Positions 50,566 through 60,973 of a stretch of 64,000 bases of DNA are shown here, piece by piece. The translations under genes were made by a program, and so were the position numbers. Below the pieces are notes generated by a model. It made no database searches, was not told where the DNA came from, and saw nothing but the letters and a program-made list of their open reading frames with translations. Position 1 is the first letter of the stretch. Each line of letters begins with the position of its first letter. Source of the stretch: Molanna angustata (taxonomy: Eukaryota; Arthropoda; Insecta; Trichoptera; Molannidae); contig OY754982.1 of the NCBI GenBank assembly GCA_963576475.1, positions 8,658,261 to 8,722,260 of the forward strand, written 5' to 3'.

Positions 50566-51946
50566 GTGATTTTTTATTTTTTTTATTTATTTTTGTATTC
50601 TTCTTACTGTTATTTATTTGTTTTTTAATTCTATTATTTATTATGTTCATTATATTACCTTCATATTTTTATTCACATTATTAATTACTTGTATTATTAC
50701 ATAAATTATTTATTATAATTTTATAATATTTTTATTTACATTAATAATTTTATTTACATTATTTGTCTCATATTATTATTATTTTTACTATCATTTTTGT
50801 GTCGCTCTTTTATAACTTTGACTATTTGTTACATTTACATGATTTTATATGTTGACTATTTACGTACTACATAGTTTCAAAAATTTATTTATTAAATTTC
50901 ATCGTCAAATAATGTCATTTGAAGCTAATATTGTATAACTTTACTAATTTTATTTTTTACTTGTCATCATTTCATAGTTGGCTTATAGTTTCTTATTATT
51001 TACTTTATCTCAAACAGAAAATTTATTGTATATTTGTATATTTATTTATTACTGGTCACCATTTCATGGTTTTACTTACTTAGAGTATTCATTGTCTTTT
51101 GTCATTATCACTTTTTAAATTTTAATTCACTAGGTACTTATTATTATTATTTCTAAATTTTATTTGAAAGAATTTATTCTTAATTTCATAAACTATTACT
51201 GGTTTTCATTTTCAAATTTTAATTCCAATAGTTTAGTATTAACATTTATTATTTTACTAATTACTTAACTACATATATTTATATACAGTTTTTCATTATT
51301 TCATATTTTCTAGTTCACAACCTAACATCACATCATTTCAAAATTTTCTTACAGTATTTCATTGTTTTATTTATTAATTGATTGACATCATTTAGAAAAT
51401 CTTACTTTTAATACCGATTTCATTACAAAAGTGTTTCATATATTTGTTTACTACTGTTTGTTCTATATTTTGTTTATTGAGTTACCAGCGTGTGGACTGT
51501 GGACGCCCGGTGTTCTGAATAATTGCTAACATTTTTCATAATTGATTTATTATCATTTTTACTATATTTATTATTTATTTCTTTGTTGCTTATTGTCCTG
51601 TCGTATTGGCGTTGATGCTGTACTGTCGTTGTTTTATAATTTTGACCAGGTATTTTATTGTTTCATTATTTCATAAAATCATATTTATCTATTGCCTTTA
51701 ATCAAATTCATCTATTGCTTTTCATCGTTTCATAATTTACTTCTAGTGATTCATTATTTTTCATTATTTCATAAATTTTTTGTACTTGTCATTATTCCTT
51801 ATTTTCATCTCCAGTATTTATGTTTCACATTATTTTATTATTTTGATTTTATTAGTTGTCATAATTAAGAATCTTATACTGTTCTGAACATTATTTTGAT
51901 CGCTTTGTTATCTGATTTGTCGTCTGTTTATTTGAAAACCACAAAG
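50566..51946 (+). other. T-rich leader upstream of the complete LINE
   Basis: About 1.4 kb of strongly T-rich plus-strand sequence without coding frames, dotted with variants of TTTCATTATTTCATA. TAGGTACC motifs nearly vanish here. It is probably, at least in part, the 5' UTR of the LINE; the 5' boundary and target duplication could not be located. Confidence 0.45.
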
Positions 51947-52963
51947 ATGAAGTGCAAGCAGTGTAGTAATCCTCTGAGCCCGACGAAGACCTTGAAGTGC
52001 TGCAGGTGCCAAAGCGCTTATCACTGTACTTGCCTCGGAACCTCCGTAGCCAATCTTAAAAAGATGTCAAATATTAAGAGAGGACAATGGCGCTGTTCGA
52101 CATGTATGTTGGAGGATCCAAGGTCCCTTAGATCGTCAGCCTTTGCGAGCCCGTCCGAATCGCGTGCTAACAATGATGCATCGCATCACTCCCCTTCGAT
52201 GAATATCTCTGGAGTACCCCTTGTTGTAACTCCTGAGGCGGGGTGCTTGCCCCAAGCACAAAAAATTTTGGACGAGTTGGCGTCACTTCGGGGTGATTTT
52301 AAACTCATGTATAGTGATATGCAGGAGTTTAAGACGTTTTCAGCATTTATAGGGCAGCAAAACGATATAATTAGCGCTAAACTCTCAGAGGTAGACAATC
52401 GCTTAAAGCGCATGGATGCCTTAGAAAGAGATGTGGCCAGTATGCAGAGTGAGCTATTTCGCCTCAAGCAGGAAAACAATGAGAGAGAGCAATATCAACG
52501 ATTGAACAACGTTGAGATTGCGGGGATTCCTGAGGTCAAGGATGAAAACCTCAACCAATTACTAGATCGTATAACCTCAAAAATAGGAATATCTATCCCA
52601 AGAAGCGACGTTGTATCTATTCACCGAGTGGCTTCGTGGAATAGGGACCCTAAGCAGAACAAGACCTCGAAAGTTATTTTAAAATTCGGGAATCGCCAGG
52701 CCAAAAATAAACTTATGAGCGAATCCAGGAAAAGGCGTGGACTTACGTGTTCCGATTTAGGACTGCCCATTGGTGGATCAATTTATATCAATCATCATTT
52801 GACCAAAGAAAATAAGGCTCTCCTCAAGCAGGCTAGAGATTTGGCAAAACTTAGGAACTATAAATACGTTTGGGTAAAGGATTGCCGTATTTATGCGAGG
52901 AAATTGGAAAAAGCCCCGGTTATTTTAATCCAATCAACTAACGACTTACAGAAAATCATATGA
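51947..52963 (+). CDS. LINE ORF1: PHD-like finger, coiled coil, FP-like domain
   Basis: From the ATG at 51947 the protein is 338 residues and places the zinc finger at the N-terminus, as in the ORF1 at 6214. Cys3, Cys6, Cys18, Cys21, His26, Cys29 and a later RCSTC pair form a PHD-like finger. Residues about 100-200 are predicted coiled coil (Leu/Met/Glu heptads). The C-terminal third (YINHHLTKENKALLKQARDL, YVWVKDCRIYARK) is FP-like. Its family role is binding element RNA in the retrotransposition complex. The frame can be read further upstream, but without an earlier ATG. It is intact and followed after 30 bases by the middle ORF. The other ORF1 is clearly a different subfamily. Confidence 0.85.
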   Translation: MKCKQCSNPLSPTKTLKCCRCQSAYHCTCLGTSVANLKKMSNIKRGQWRCSTCMLEDPRSLRSSAFASPSESRANNDASHHSPSMNISGVPLVVTPEAGCLPQAQKILDELASLRGDFKLMYSDMQEFKTFSAFIGQQNDIISAKLSEVDNRLKRMDALERDVASMQSELFRLKQENNEREQYQRLNNVEIAGIPEVKDENLNQLLDRITSKIGISIPRSDVVSIHRVASWNRDPKQNKTSKVILKFGNRQAKNKLMSESRKRRGLTCSDLGLPIGGSIYINHHLTKENKALLKQARDLAKLRNYKYVWVKDCRIYARKLEKAPVILIQSTNDLQKII

Positions 52964-52993
52964 CTCTCCGGCGTCCTGAACTTATTTACGGCT

Positions 52994-53470
52994 ATGGTTT
53001 TAACTGTTTTCACTGCGATTTTATCATACATTGAATTAAATTTTATAAATCCAGTTCCATATTTATTTATTTTTATCTATCTAACCCGTTACTCAGTACT
53101 TTTCTTTCACATTTACATGTTTTTATACTCTACATGTTATGTGCTTGTACATATATATGTATCTTTTCATTGCTTAATATCTCTATATATCTACTTATTT
53201 ACACATTTACCGACACGTTATAGTCATTTACTTTCATATTTGCGAACTTACGTATTTATTGAAATATACCTATGTATTCTATTACTTATATACATATATG
53301 TTGAATCGTTTCACCTGTTTATCAAATTGTTTATTCTCACCTCCCTAGTTCTTACTAGTACTCACCTGCTCGTGATTGACGAGTGTTGTAGAGTGTTTGC
53401 TGACGTTCTTTCTCACCCTGAGCTTTGTAATATTATTGTGAGATTATTAATCATGGCTAAAGCAGAATGA
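52994..53470 (+). CDS. Hydrophobic middle ORF of the LINE, unknown function
   Basis: This 158-codon frame starts at an ATG 30 bases after ORF1 ends. Its TGA (53468-53470) overlaps the ORF2 start in the four bases ATGA. The product is extremely rich in Leu, Ile, Tyr and Phe, with several membrane-span-like runs (such as YLFIFIYLTRYSVLFF) and a short polar C-terminus. I recognise no domain. T-rich DNA naturally yields such frames, so it may be chance. The spacing and the stop-start overlap are what make it worth listing: they would suit termination-reinitiation to express ORF2. The deleted LINE at 5798 also has a frame shortly after ORF1, without clear similarity. Confidence 0.3.
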   Translation: MVLTVFTAILSYIELNFINPVPYLFIFIYLTRYSVLFFHIYMFLYSTCYVLVHIYVSFHCLISLYIYLFTHLPTRYSHLLSYLRTYVFIEIYLCILLLIYIYVESFHLFIKLFILTSLVLTSTHLLVIDECCRVFADVLSHPELCNIIVRLLIMAKAE

Positions 53471-56316
53471 CCACATTGTCGATTTACTACCAGAACGTCA
53501 GGGGCCTGCGGACTAAGACTAATGAGTTCTACTACAATGTGTTACTCAATCACTACGACGTGATCTGTATCACTGAGACCTGGCTCTTGGATTCCATCGG
53601 TGACCCAGAGTTGTTTGATGGGAGATACATCGTTTATAGAAGGGACCGTTGCTATGAAGAAACTGGTCAGAGACTCGGTGGAGGAGTGCTTATAGCTGTG
53701 CGCAAAGACCTGTCTGCAGTGCAGCGGGTAATGTGGAATACTCGTGCTGAGGACATATGGGTATCCATTGGACTTCGGCCTTCAGGACGTAACTTTAATA
53801 TATGCTGTTCATATCTTCCTCGGAATTCTGAATATTTCGAGAATCTCTCTGCTGGCCTGAATATGTGTTCAAGTTTATTGCAGGAGTTCACTGATGACCT
53901 GTTTTTGTTGGTGGGTGACTATAACCTTTCATCCATTGACTGGAGTAGGTCGGACAGTGACTCGCATTGCTTACCTACTGGCCACAATGATACTCCCTCT
54001 TGTACTCTGATAGACGTTATGGAATTTGGTGATCTGAAGCAGTATAATTTTCACCGAAATGTGCACGGAAGGATACTTGATCTTGTTATTTCTAATACCC
54101 ATTGCTTAGTGGTCCCATGTCCCGAGCCATTTGTGAAAGAAGATGATCATCACAAATCTCTTCTTGTGTCCGTGATTATTGGCGAGGACCCCTCTTTGAG
54201 GATCCCCTCAAGAAACTATTTTGTATTTGACAAGGCAAACTATCCTGAAATAAAGCTTTTCTTCGGCGGCTATGATTGGGAGACCGAGTTTGAAGGTAGA
54301 TGCATCGAGGAGGCGGTTAGCTGCTTCTATTCTGTTCTCGAGAGAGTTATTTCTCAACATGTACCACGGAAATGTATTCGGCCTTCCGGTGGATATCCGG
54401 TTTGGTATAGCAGAGCTCTCGTAAAAATAATAAGAGAAAAGTTAAAGTTCCACAAACGATGGAAGCGAACTGGTGATGGCGCCGATTATGCAGCATTCAC
54501 ATTGCTGAGAGCCAGACAAAAGAGAATAGCTCGAGAATGTTACCAGAGTTTTATTGCAAGAACTGAGAGTCTGATAAGAAGGGATCCAAAGAAGTTTTGG
54601 TCTTTTGTTAAGTCCAAGAAACTGACATCTTCTGTTCCCAATTTTATGCATTATAACGGTGTATCTTGCACTGATTTTCAGTCAATTTCAAATCTGTTCA
54701 GTGACTATTTTAGCTCTGTTTTTATCGAGAGTAATATAGATATGCCGCGGGTTTACTGTGGGTCAGGCTTGGATATCCATAGTGTTCGGTTTACGCCTGT
54801 TTCGGTTCTTGAATGCATCAGGGATCTCGATGCGGAGGGAGGAGCTGGACCGGATGGAATTCCACCTGGGTTTATCAAACAGTGTGGTGCAGAGTTATCG
54901 GTGCCATTGTCGATGCTTTATAGGAGGTCACTGACTGAGGGAGTTTACCCTAGCCAATGGAAGAAGTCGTATATAACGCCAATACATAAGTCGGGTGATA
55001 AGCATGACGCTTCGAATTACAGACCTATTTCTAAAATTTCTTCCATCGGGAAGTTAATGGAAAAAATTGTAGTTCGTCAGCTAGCACCTGCTGTGAACTC
55101 CTTTATTATTCCTAATCAACATGGTTTAATGAGGGGCAGGTCGGTTGAATCTAATCTCCTGGAATTTACTGGCTTTGTTCTTGATTCCATGAATCGAGGA
55201 GTACAGGTTGATGCAATTTATACTGATTTTGCCAAGGCTTTCGACAAGATCAGCCATAGTATACTATTGCACAAACTTCGATGCTATGGTATTCATGGTG
55301 ATCTACTGAGGTGGTTTTCATCATATGTCGAGGGGCGGTCTCAAGCTGTAGCTATTAATGGCGCGCTTTCGCAGTTCAAGGGCTGTCACTCGGGAGTTCC
55401 GCAGGGTTCCCATTTAGGACCCCTGCTCTTTATTCTGTATATCAATGACATCAGTATATGTTTTAAAAATTCAAAGTTTCTCTTGTTTGCGGATGATGCG
55501 AAAATCTTTCGAAGGGTTGGAGGCTTAGAAGATTGTTCGGGGCTCCAGAGTGACCTGCAGCTGCTTGCAGAATATTGCAGGTGTAATCAATTGTTCCTAA
55601 ATATATCCAAATGCAAGACTATCACATTCTCTAGGAGTGCACGCCCGGTTTGCATCAACTATTGCATTGATGGTCAGATCTTGGGTAGGTGTGAGGAGAT
55701 CAGAGACCTGGGAGTGATCATGGACAGAAAACTCTTGTTTGGGGTCCACGTTGACACTATCATTCGGAAGGCATACAGAATGTTAGGGTTTATACTGAGG
55801 ATTGGCAAACCTTTTAAGTCGCCTTCGACTATGACTGTTCTATATTATTCATTGGTAAGAAGTCACTTGGAGTTTGCGTCGGTTGTGTGGAATCCCCAAT
55901 ATTGCATATATAAAAATAGAATTGAGGGATTACAGAGGAGATTCGTAAGATATCTGGACTTTCTGACGAGCCAAAATTTTGAAACTTATAAGCTTGCTGC
56001 TCGACACTATGGAATCACCACACTTGTAAATAGAAGAACGGAGACTGATATGGTTTATTTGTTTAAGATCGTAAATGGAGATGTTAATTCTGCGAATTTG
56101 CTCGAGCAGGTACCCTTCAACTGTCCGCAGCGCGTCACTCGCGTTAATCACTTGTTCAGGTTGCCCCACTGCACCACTAACTATGCTCGTAATTCGTTTA
56201 TGCAGCGTAGTTGTTCGATGTACAACACGTTATTCGGTGGCCTGGACATATTTCTATTAAGTAAGGGAGAGTTTAGGAGAGGTGTGTGTGGTGTATTGGA
56301 ATCATCCGATCCCTAA
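53467..56316 (+). CDS. LINE ORF2: endonuclease and reverse transcriptase
   Basis: A complete 949-residue ORF2 of CR1/Jockey-superfamily type. Residues 1-230 form an apurinic-like endonuclease: YQNVRGLRTK, ITETWL, GGGVLIAV, the catalytic-region VGDYN at 149-153, and DDHHKS at 226-231 (Asp227-His228). The RT follows: YITPIHKSGDKHDASNYRPI (fingers), DFAKAFDK with motif A at 587-594, GVPQGSHLGPLLFILYINDI (motif B) and FADD at 674-677 (motif C). A thumb and C-terminal region (SHLEFASVVWNPQ) close it. All key residues seen are present, so the enzyme could be active. It nicks DNA and copies element RNA in the nucleus (target-primed reverse transcription). The start ATG overlaps the preceding ORF's stop. 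Confidence 0.92.
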   Translation: MTTLSIYYQNVRGLRTKTNEFYYNVLLNHYDVICITETWLLDSIGDPELFDGRYIVYRRDRCYEETGQRLGGGVLIAVRKDLSAVQRVMWNTRAEDIWVSIGLRPSGRNFNICCSYLPRNSEYFENLSAGLNMCSSLLQEFTDDLFLLVGDYNLSSIDWSRSDSDSHCLPTGHNDTPSCTLIDVMEFGDLKQYNFHRNVHGRILDLVISNTHCLVVPCPEPFVKEDDHHKSLLVSVIIGEDPSLRIPSRNYFVFDKANYPEIKLFFGGYDWETEFEGRCIEEAVSCFYSVLERVISQHVPRKCIRPSGGYPVWYSRALVKIIREKLKFHKRWKRTGDGADYAAFTLLRARQKRIARECYQSFIARTESLIRRDPKKFWSFVKSKKLTSSVPNFMHYNGVSCTDFQSISNLFSDYFSSVFIESNIDMPRVYCGSGLDIHSVRFTPVSVLECIRDLDAEGGAGPDGIPPGFIKQCGAELSVPLSMLYRRSLTEGVYPSQWKKSYITPIHKSGDKHDASNYRPISKISSIGKLMEKIVVRQLAPAVNSFIIPNQHGLMRGRSVESNLLEFTGFVLDSMNRGVQVDAIYTDFAKAFDKISHSILLHKLRCYGIHGDLLRWFSSYVEGRSQAVAINGALSQFKGCHSGVPQGSHLGPLLFILYINDISICFKNSKFLLFADDAKIFRRVGGLEDCSGLQSDLQLLAEYCRCNQLFLNISKCKTITFSRSARPVCINYCIDGQILGRCEEIRDLGVIMDRKLLFGVHVDTIIRKAYRMLGFILRIGKPFKSPSTMTVLYYSLVRSHLEFASVVWNPQYCIYKNRIEGLQRRFVRYLDFLTSQNFETYKLAARHYGITTLVNRRTETDMVYLFKIVNGDVNSANLLEQVPFNCPQRVTRVNHLFRLPHCTTNYARNSFMQRSCSMYNTLFGGLDIFLLSKGEFRRGVCGVLESSDP

Positions 56317-56520
56317 TCACGTAATAAAAGTATTGTATGGTGTTCGTTTAATGATTGCTTCACTTAATTTCATTTCTATATATATAAAGGACTAATAATT
56401 GGTAATATCTGGAGTCTTCACTGGTCTATATGCTGGTAATTCATTTTTTTGTATATGTTATTTGAATTTGACTGTTTGCACTCTTTAAAATGAAATAAAA
56501 TAAAATAAAATAAAATAAAT
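56317..56520 (+). other. LINE 3' UTR with (TAAAA)n tail
   Basis: About 200 bp of non-coding sequence ends in repeated AAATAAAATAAAATAAAATA (56490-56520), the same tail type as the deleted LINE at 7908-7926. The tail marks the 3' boundary. I found no matching target duplication upstream. Confidence 0.75.
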
Positions 56521-57751
56521 ACTTCTCACTGTTACAACTTGATTCTATTACCCAGAAGTTTATTAGGTATTCGTTCTTTTAATTAAATTCTTCTCTAACA
56601 TATTTTTTTTCAAGCAATTGTTGAATACAATACCTACCTACTTATTTAGTTTAACTTATTTAATAGACTCATTTCACTTTCCTGAACATAACTGGAGTTA
56701 ATTCGTTCGCAAATAATTAAGAAAATATCAAATACTACAAAAGCATGTCTCATTGAAATATGAGTCTATGATGATTTATACAAATCAGCAGTTGTTGTTT
56801 ATTTTAGACCCATAGGCACTCAGTAGGTCTTCTTTACTATTTGAAAATTGACTTTATTTGTTCAGTAAAAAAATTGGATATGCGTCAGGTTATAATCAAG
56901 TTGAAAATAGTCAGTGATGCTCAGTATCTCGAGAAATCAAACTGTTGGGTAAGTAGGTTTGATGTTCACTAGTTTTAAATGAGAAAGAAGCAAAGGAATG
57001 AAGAGATGATGACTAGAAGCGGTAGCTGTAGTGTATACCTAAGTAGGACCCTACCTACTTACCCATGGTGTGGCAACTTGTAGAGGTAGTTAGTGTGTTT
57101 AATATTATTTAAGTATCACGATTTATGGTTTTATTACCGAAACGCCCAAAGCGCGAGCTTACACCAACAAAGAACGTTAAGTATTCATACCTATAGGTAA
57201 ATATTTTATGTAGGTACCTTGCTAATAGTTTAGCTTGGGTACTTTGTTAAGTTTATTAGCCATAAACATTCATTCCCGTAGATATTTTTTTCGGTAGCTA
57301 CTTGGTAATTTTTTTATTTTATTTTATCTATAGTTACTTAGTAGATATCTTTTATTTTTATGATTAGGTACAGATCTGTTGAATATCTTAGCGTTGTTTG
57401 CGGTTTTATTTTCAAAGATACCTACTTAATCAAATAATATATGTACCTACCTACATTTTTACTTTGCGCAATATATACCTTGTTTAATATATTGCGAAAA
57501 AGATGATCTTATTTCAAGGCCGGCAAAATTCGCTTTATTGCTATGACCAAGAGACATATAAACTCGGTGAACATAAGGTTTGAATGTGTTCACTAAAAAT
57601 TTAAATGGTTGGATTCGATGAGATAATAAGAGACGAACAAAAAATCAAGAGATTTTGTAAAATGAATGTGTCCTAGTCCTGTGCCATACCTACGGAACAG
57701 TTTCTTCAGTTGTGCAATCTCGGATATTGCTCAGAAAGACTGTATGACTGT
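56521..57751. other. AT-rich DNA, possible SINE A scrap
   Basis: GGTGTGGCAACTTGTAGAGG at about 57068 resembles the end of the SINE A body. No gene or other feature is supported. Confidence 0.4.
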
Positions 57752-57890
57752 GCCTACAGGCGTGGCACAGTTTGTAAGGCGTCTCGGGTTCGATCCCCAG
57801 CAGAGGAGAAACTTAGTTAAATTAATTTATCACGCTGACATTGCTTCTCTGGGCTGGAAACACTGGTTAGTTGGAGGAAAGGAAGTGTTT
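57752..57890 (+). mobile_element. tRNA-derived SINE, family E, copy 2
   Basis: A shortened head (GTGGCACAGTTTGTAAGGCG) is followed by a B-box arm CTCGGGTTCGATCCCCAG. The body TTCTCTGGGCTGGAAACACT and TTAGTTGGAGGAAAGGAAG matches the copy at 49737, but the hairpin tail is deleted. Confidence 0.7.
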
Positions 57891-58794
57891 ATTATTATGC
57901 CTTCTACTGAGTCCACGTCGATCCTTTGTCTTTTCTTTAGGGTGTTTTGGAGAAGGTGATGCTTGTCTTCATGCAGCAAGTGCCGAAGCGCCTCTGTATA
58001 CCTACGATATCTTGGAAATTTCAAGTCAACAAGTTTTATCTGATAGAGATCACCCGCACGATCTCTAAGTTACTGGTGATCGTTATACAACTCACTCAGA
58101 TTTCAGATGCTTCCAATCGGTTCGTGGTATTCACTAATAACTCAGAAGTATAGGAGGGACCAAATGAATCAAAAATTCAATTAAGACCGGGTGTTTGTGA
58201 TAAGTGTAGATACTTCATAGATATATATTCATTGCATCAGTAACATCCGTTAAAGCAGCCATTGTTCGGAACAATTTTGGTTAATTAATTCGACAATGGT
58301 GTGTTGTAACAGAATGTCCGTTGACTTCAGTCGGCCAGACCAAAACATAACAGTGCTGTTCTGTTGTGAGTATTTGGTACCTACCTATATAATCTCTCGC
58401 CGCAACTCGCGGCGGACGAAACTGTAAATGTAACGTTGTATGATGTTCCTCGAATAACTAACTTAAAACTGATTCCCAGAGACCTGAATATACGCATTTT
58501 TTTGAAAAAGTACATGTTAGTGTCATCTTTTTTTCATGAAAAATGGTGTTATTTTTTATGAAAAGGTGTTACTGTCTACAAAGTAAATGTAAATTAAGAA
58601 CAATCAATACATACATGATTTAGACTATCAAGTTATTTTTTTTAACAAATAAATGATAATGTGCTTAAATAATTTGAAAATTAATTAATAAAAAAACACT
58701 ATTTAAACGGCATTTTCAATTCAAATCCCATTGATTTATTTTTAGATATAAAACAACATATTTTTTTTTTATTCAATTTTAATATGACCCAAAA
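57891..58794. other. AT-rich DNA, nothing identified
   Basis: Short frames only. Confidence 0.4.
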
Positions 58795-58850
58795 TTTGAA
58801 CTCGCGACCACTGGATTACTAACGCAGCGTGCTAACCAGTAAACAAGTAA
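58795..58850 (-). repeat. SINE family F fragment, copy 2
   Basis: CTCGCGACCACTGGATTACTAAC at 58799 onward is almost identical to 42420-42442 (anticodon and T-arm region of the Thr-derived head). The D-arm is broken off at AACCAGTAAACAAG. Confidence 0.65.
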
Positions 58851-60973
58851 ATAAATAAATAGAATGGTCACATGTTACCACGTTATAGCATTTCATTTTA
58901 ACAACTTTGTTGGTTTATTGCATTTCAAAAGGACCGCATTCAGGAATTTTTGTTTGCATTTTTTTCTTTGTGTGTTCTAGAATCTTAATTATCAGGTATT
59001 TCTATTCTCTCTTAGAAGTAAATAGGTACAATAAATTCCCTTTAGGTAAGTAACACAGACATAGCTATAGAAACTTAGCGAAGAAAATAAATTCGAGAAG
59101 GGGGGGGGGGGAATATATGAATCTTTACGCAATAGCTTCAGAAAAAAATAATTCAACTTAATAAACGTTTAAGTTAATTTTAGGTATAGTTTGTATATGT
59201 TACAAATTTTATTTCTTATATTGTACATCAGAAATTATACCTACAGTTAGAACTGTTTTCAAATAAATTAATAAAATAAACTTTATTCAAATAATACAAC
59301 ACTTATTCAAAATACACAATTATGGGACACGAAAAAAAGATAGATACACAGTAAAAAATACCATATTGGCCTTTAACAGAGTGCAAGCACTCGTGTGGTT
59401 AAGGAGACGTTTAAAAACAAAAGAAACGAAAAAAAACTATGTCTACAGAATTATTGCTATAGTTACAATATGAACTGAATATAATTTTGCAAATCAGTCA
59501 ATATTTGATGTCTATTTTATTTTTCTTTTAAAATTATTAAATTCAGTTGCCGGTCTCAAATCTGTTTCGAGTTGATTGAACCGCACAACCCCATTATACG
59601 TGTAGTAGATAGTGTTGGGCAACACTTGTATGCGTTAACGGGGTGAACATGTCTATTACTCTCTAGGTCTATACATACCTGCCTACCTATTTAAAGTAGC
59701 ACATTTTTTGTATAAATATTATTGTCTCATTAGTTTCTATTGCTATATGATTAATTAACTATTCATGTTCATTCCCGTGAATTAATTCCCGTATTTAGAA
59801 GATACTCACTTCGATTTTATTTTTAAATATTGTCTTGAAAAATTAACAATAGTAGGTAATTTATTTTTCTTTCTCTGAAAATAACTAGGATTCACAGAAG
59901 CTCTTTTAAGTGTATTTTTAGACGTACCTATTATAATCTTCCTCAAAAATTTTAGTGAAGACATGCGTGTATTCATATTTTATTAATTAATTAATTTATT
60001 TAATACAATACACGGCATAAGCCATTTACGTGTTACATAGAATTACATTTTTTTTAAAATATCAATATAAAATCAACATCCGCAACGAATTCACACATCT
60101 ATAGATTCAGGATATCACAGGATTAGAAAAGGACTCATAAACCCTATGCTACCCATCGTCAATCTTATAGAATCCTGAATATAAATTATTGAATTATGAA
60201 AATTATATATTCTACGAGTAGGTATGATTCATTAGCTGTTTTTTCATTTTTATGAATGTCGTTTATTGATAAAATTAAAATTTCTAAATTACGACTAAGT
60301 ACCTGAACGATTTCTAAATATTACCTGCGTCTGACATAATATTTAACTGTCTACGTACTTTTATTATGTATTATGAATACCTGTGTATAAAAAATGTTTT
60401 CTGAGCCGGCTCTTGTCACGAAGTATAGAACTCTGTCACCAGCAGCTATGGGTAACATTGTTTGATAAAACGTATCGCTTTACTACTAGACACTACATAT
60501 GTATGTAGGTGCTTCTGTTTTCATTTTCCTGACCTTATTCACACGACTTGCTAAATAAAGTTGACTCGACTCCAGTTCACCTGCCATACAACAGTGTGTT
60601 GAATTGCCACTGATACTGGGTATATATGTAGATACATCCAACTCCACCCCACCCTATAGGTACTAGCAATACCCCCTCGAGTTGTTTCAAATGAAAAATG
60701 CAATTTTCATTAAATTCCAGGTGGTTCTTTCTCTCCAAGCAGTCGGAATTTGTATAACCTATCTACATATCTTGATATAATTTTCTTTTCATACTTTCAA
60801 TTAGGTACCTATATTAGCACTTTAAAATCTATTATTTATACTGTAGAAATTTTTAATTGGTTTTATTTTTTTGCATAATACATCTAGGTATATGAAATGT
60901 TTCCCGAAATCAAATAAAATAAATATATGGAGCTGACAAAAGATGTCACATATATCACCTCTTCTTAAAGAAC
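58851..60973. other. AT-rich DNA with poly(G) and family D repeat
   Basis: A run of 12 G lies at about 59100-59111. Family D copy 2 is at 59275-59445. A further T-rich stretch near 59985-60100 looks like a reversed LINE tail but was not matched. No gene seen. Confidence 0.45.
59275..59445 (-). repeat. Interspersed repeat family D, copy 2
   Basis: ACACAGTAAAAAATACCATA and GGCCTTTAACAGAGTGCAAG, followed by CACTCGTGTG, match 28280-28325. It is probably a LINE 3' UTR in reverse orientation. Confidence 0.55.
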
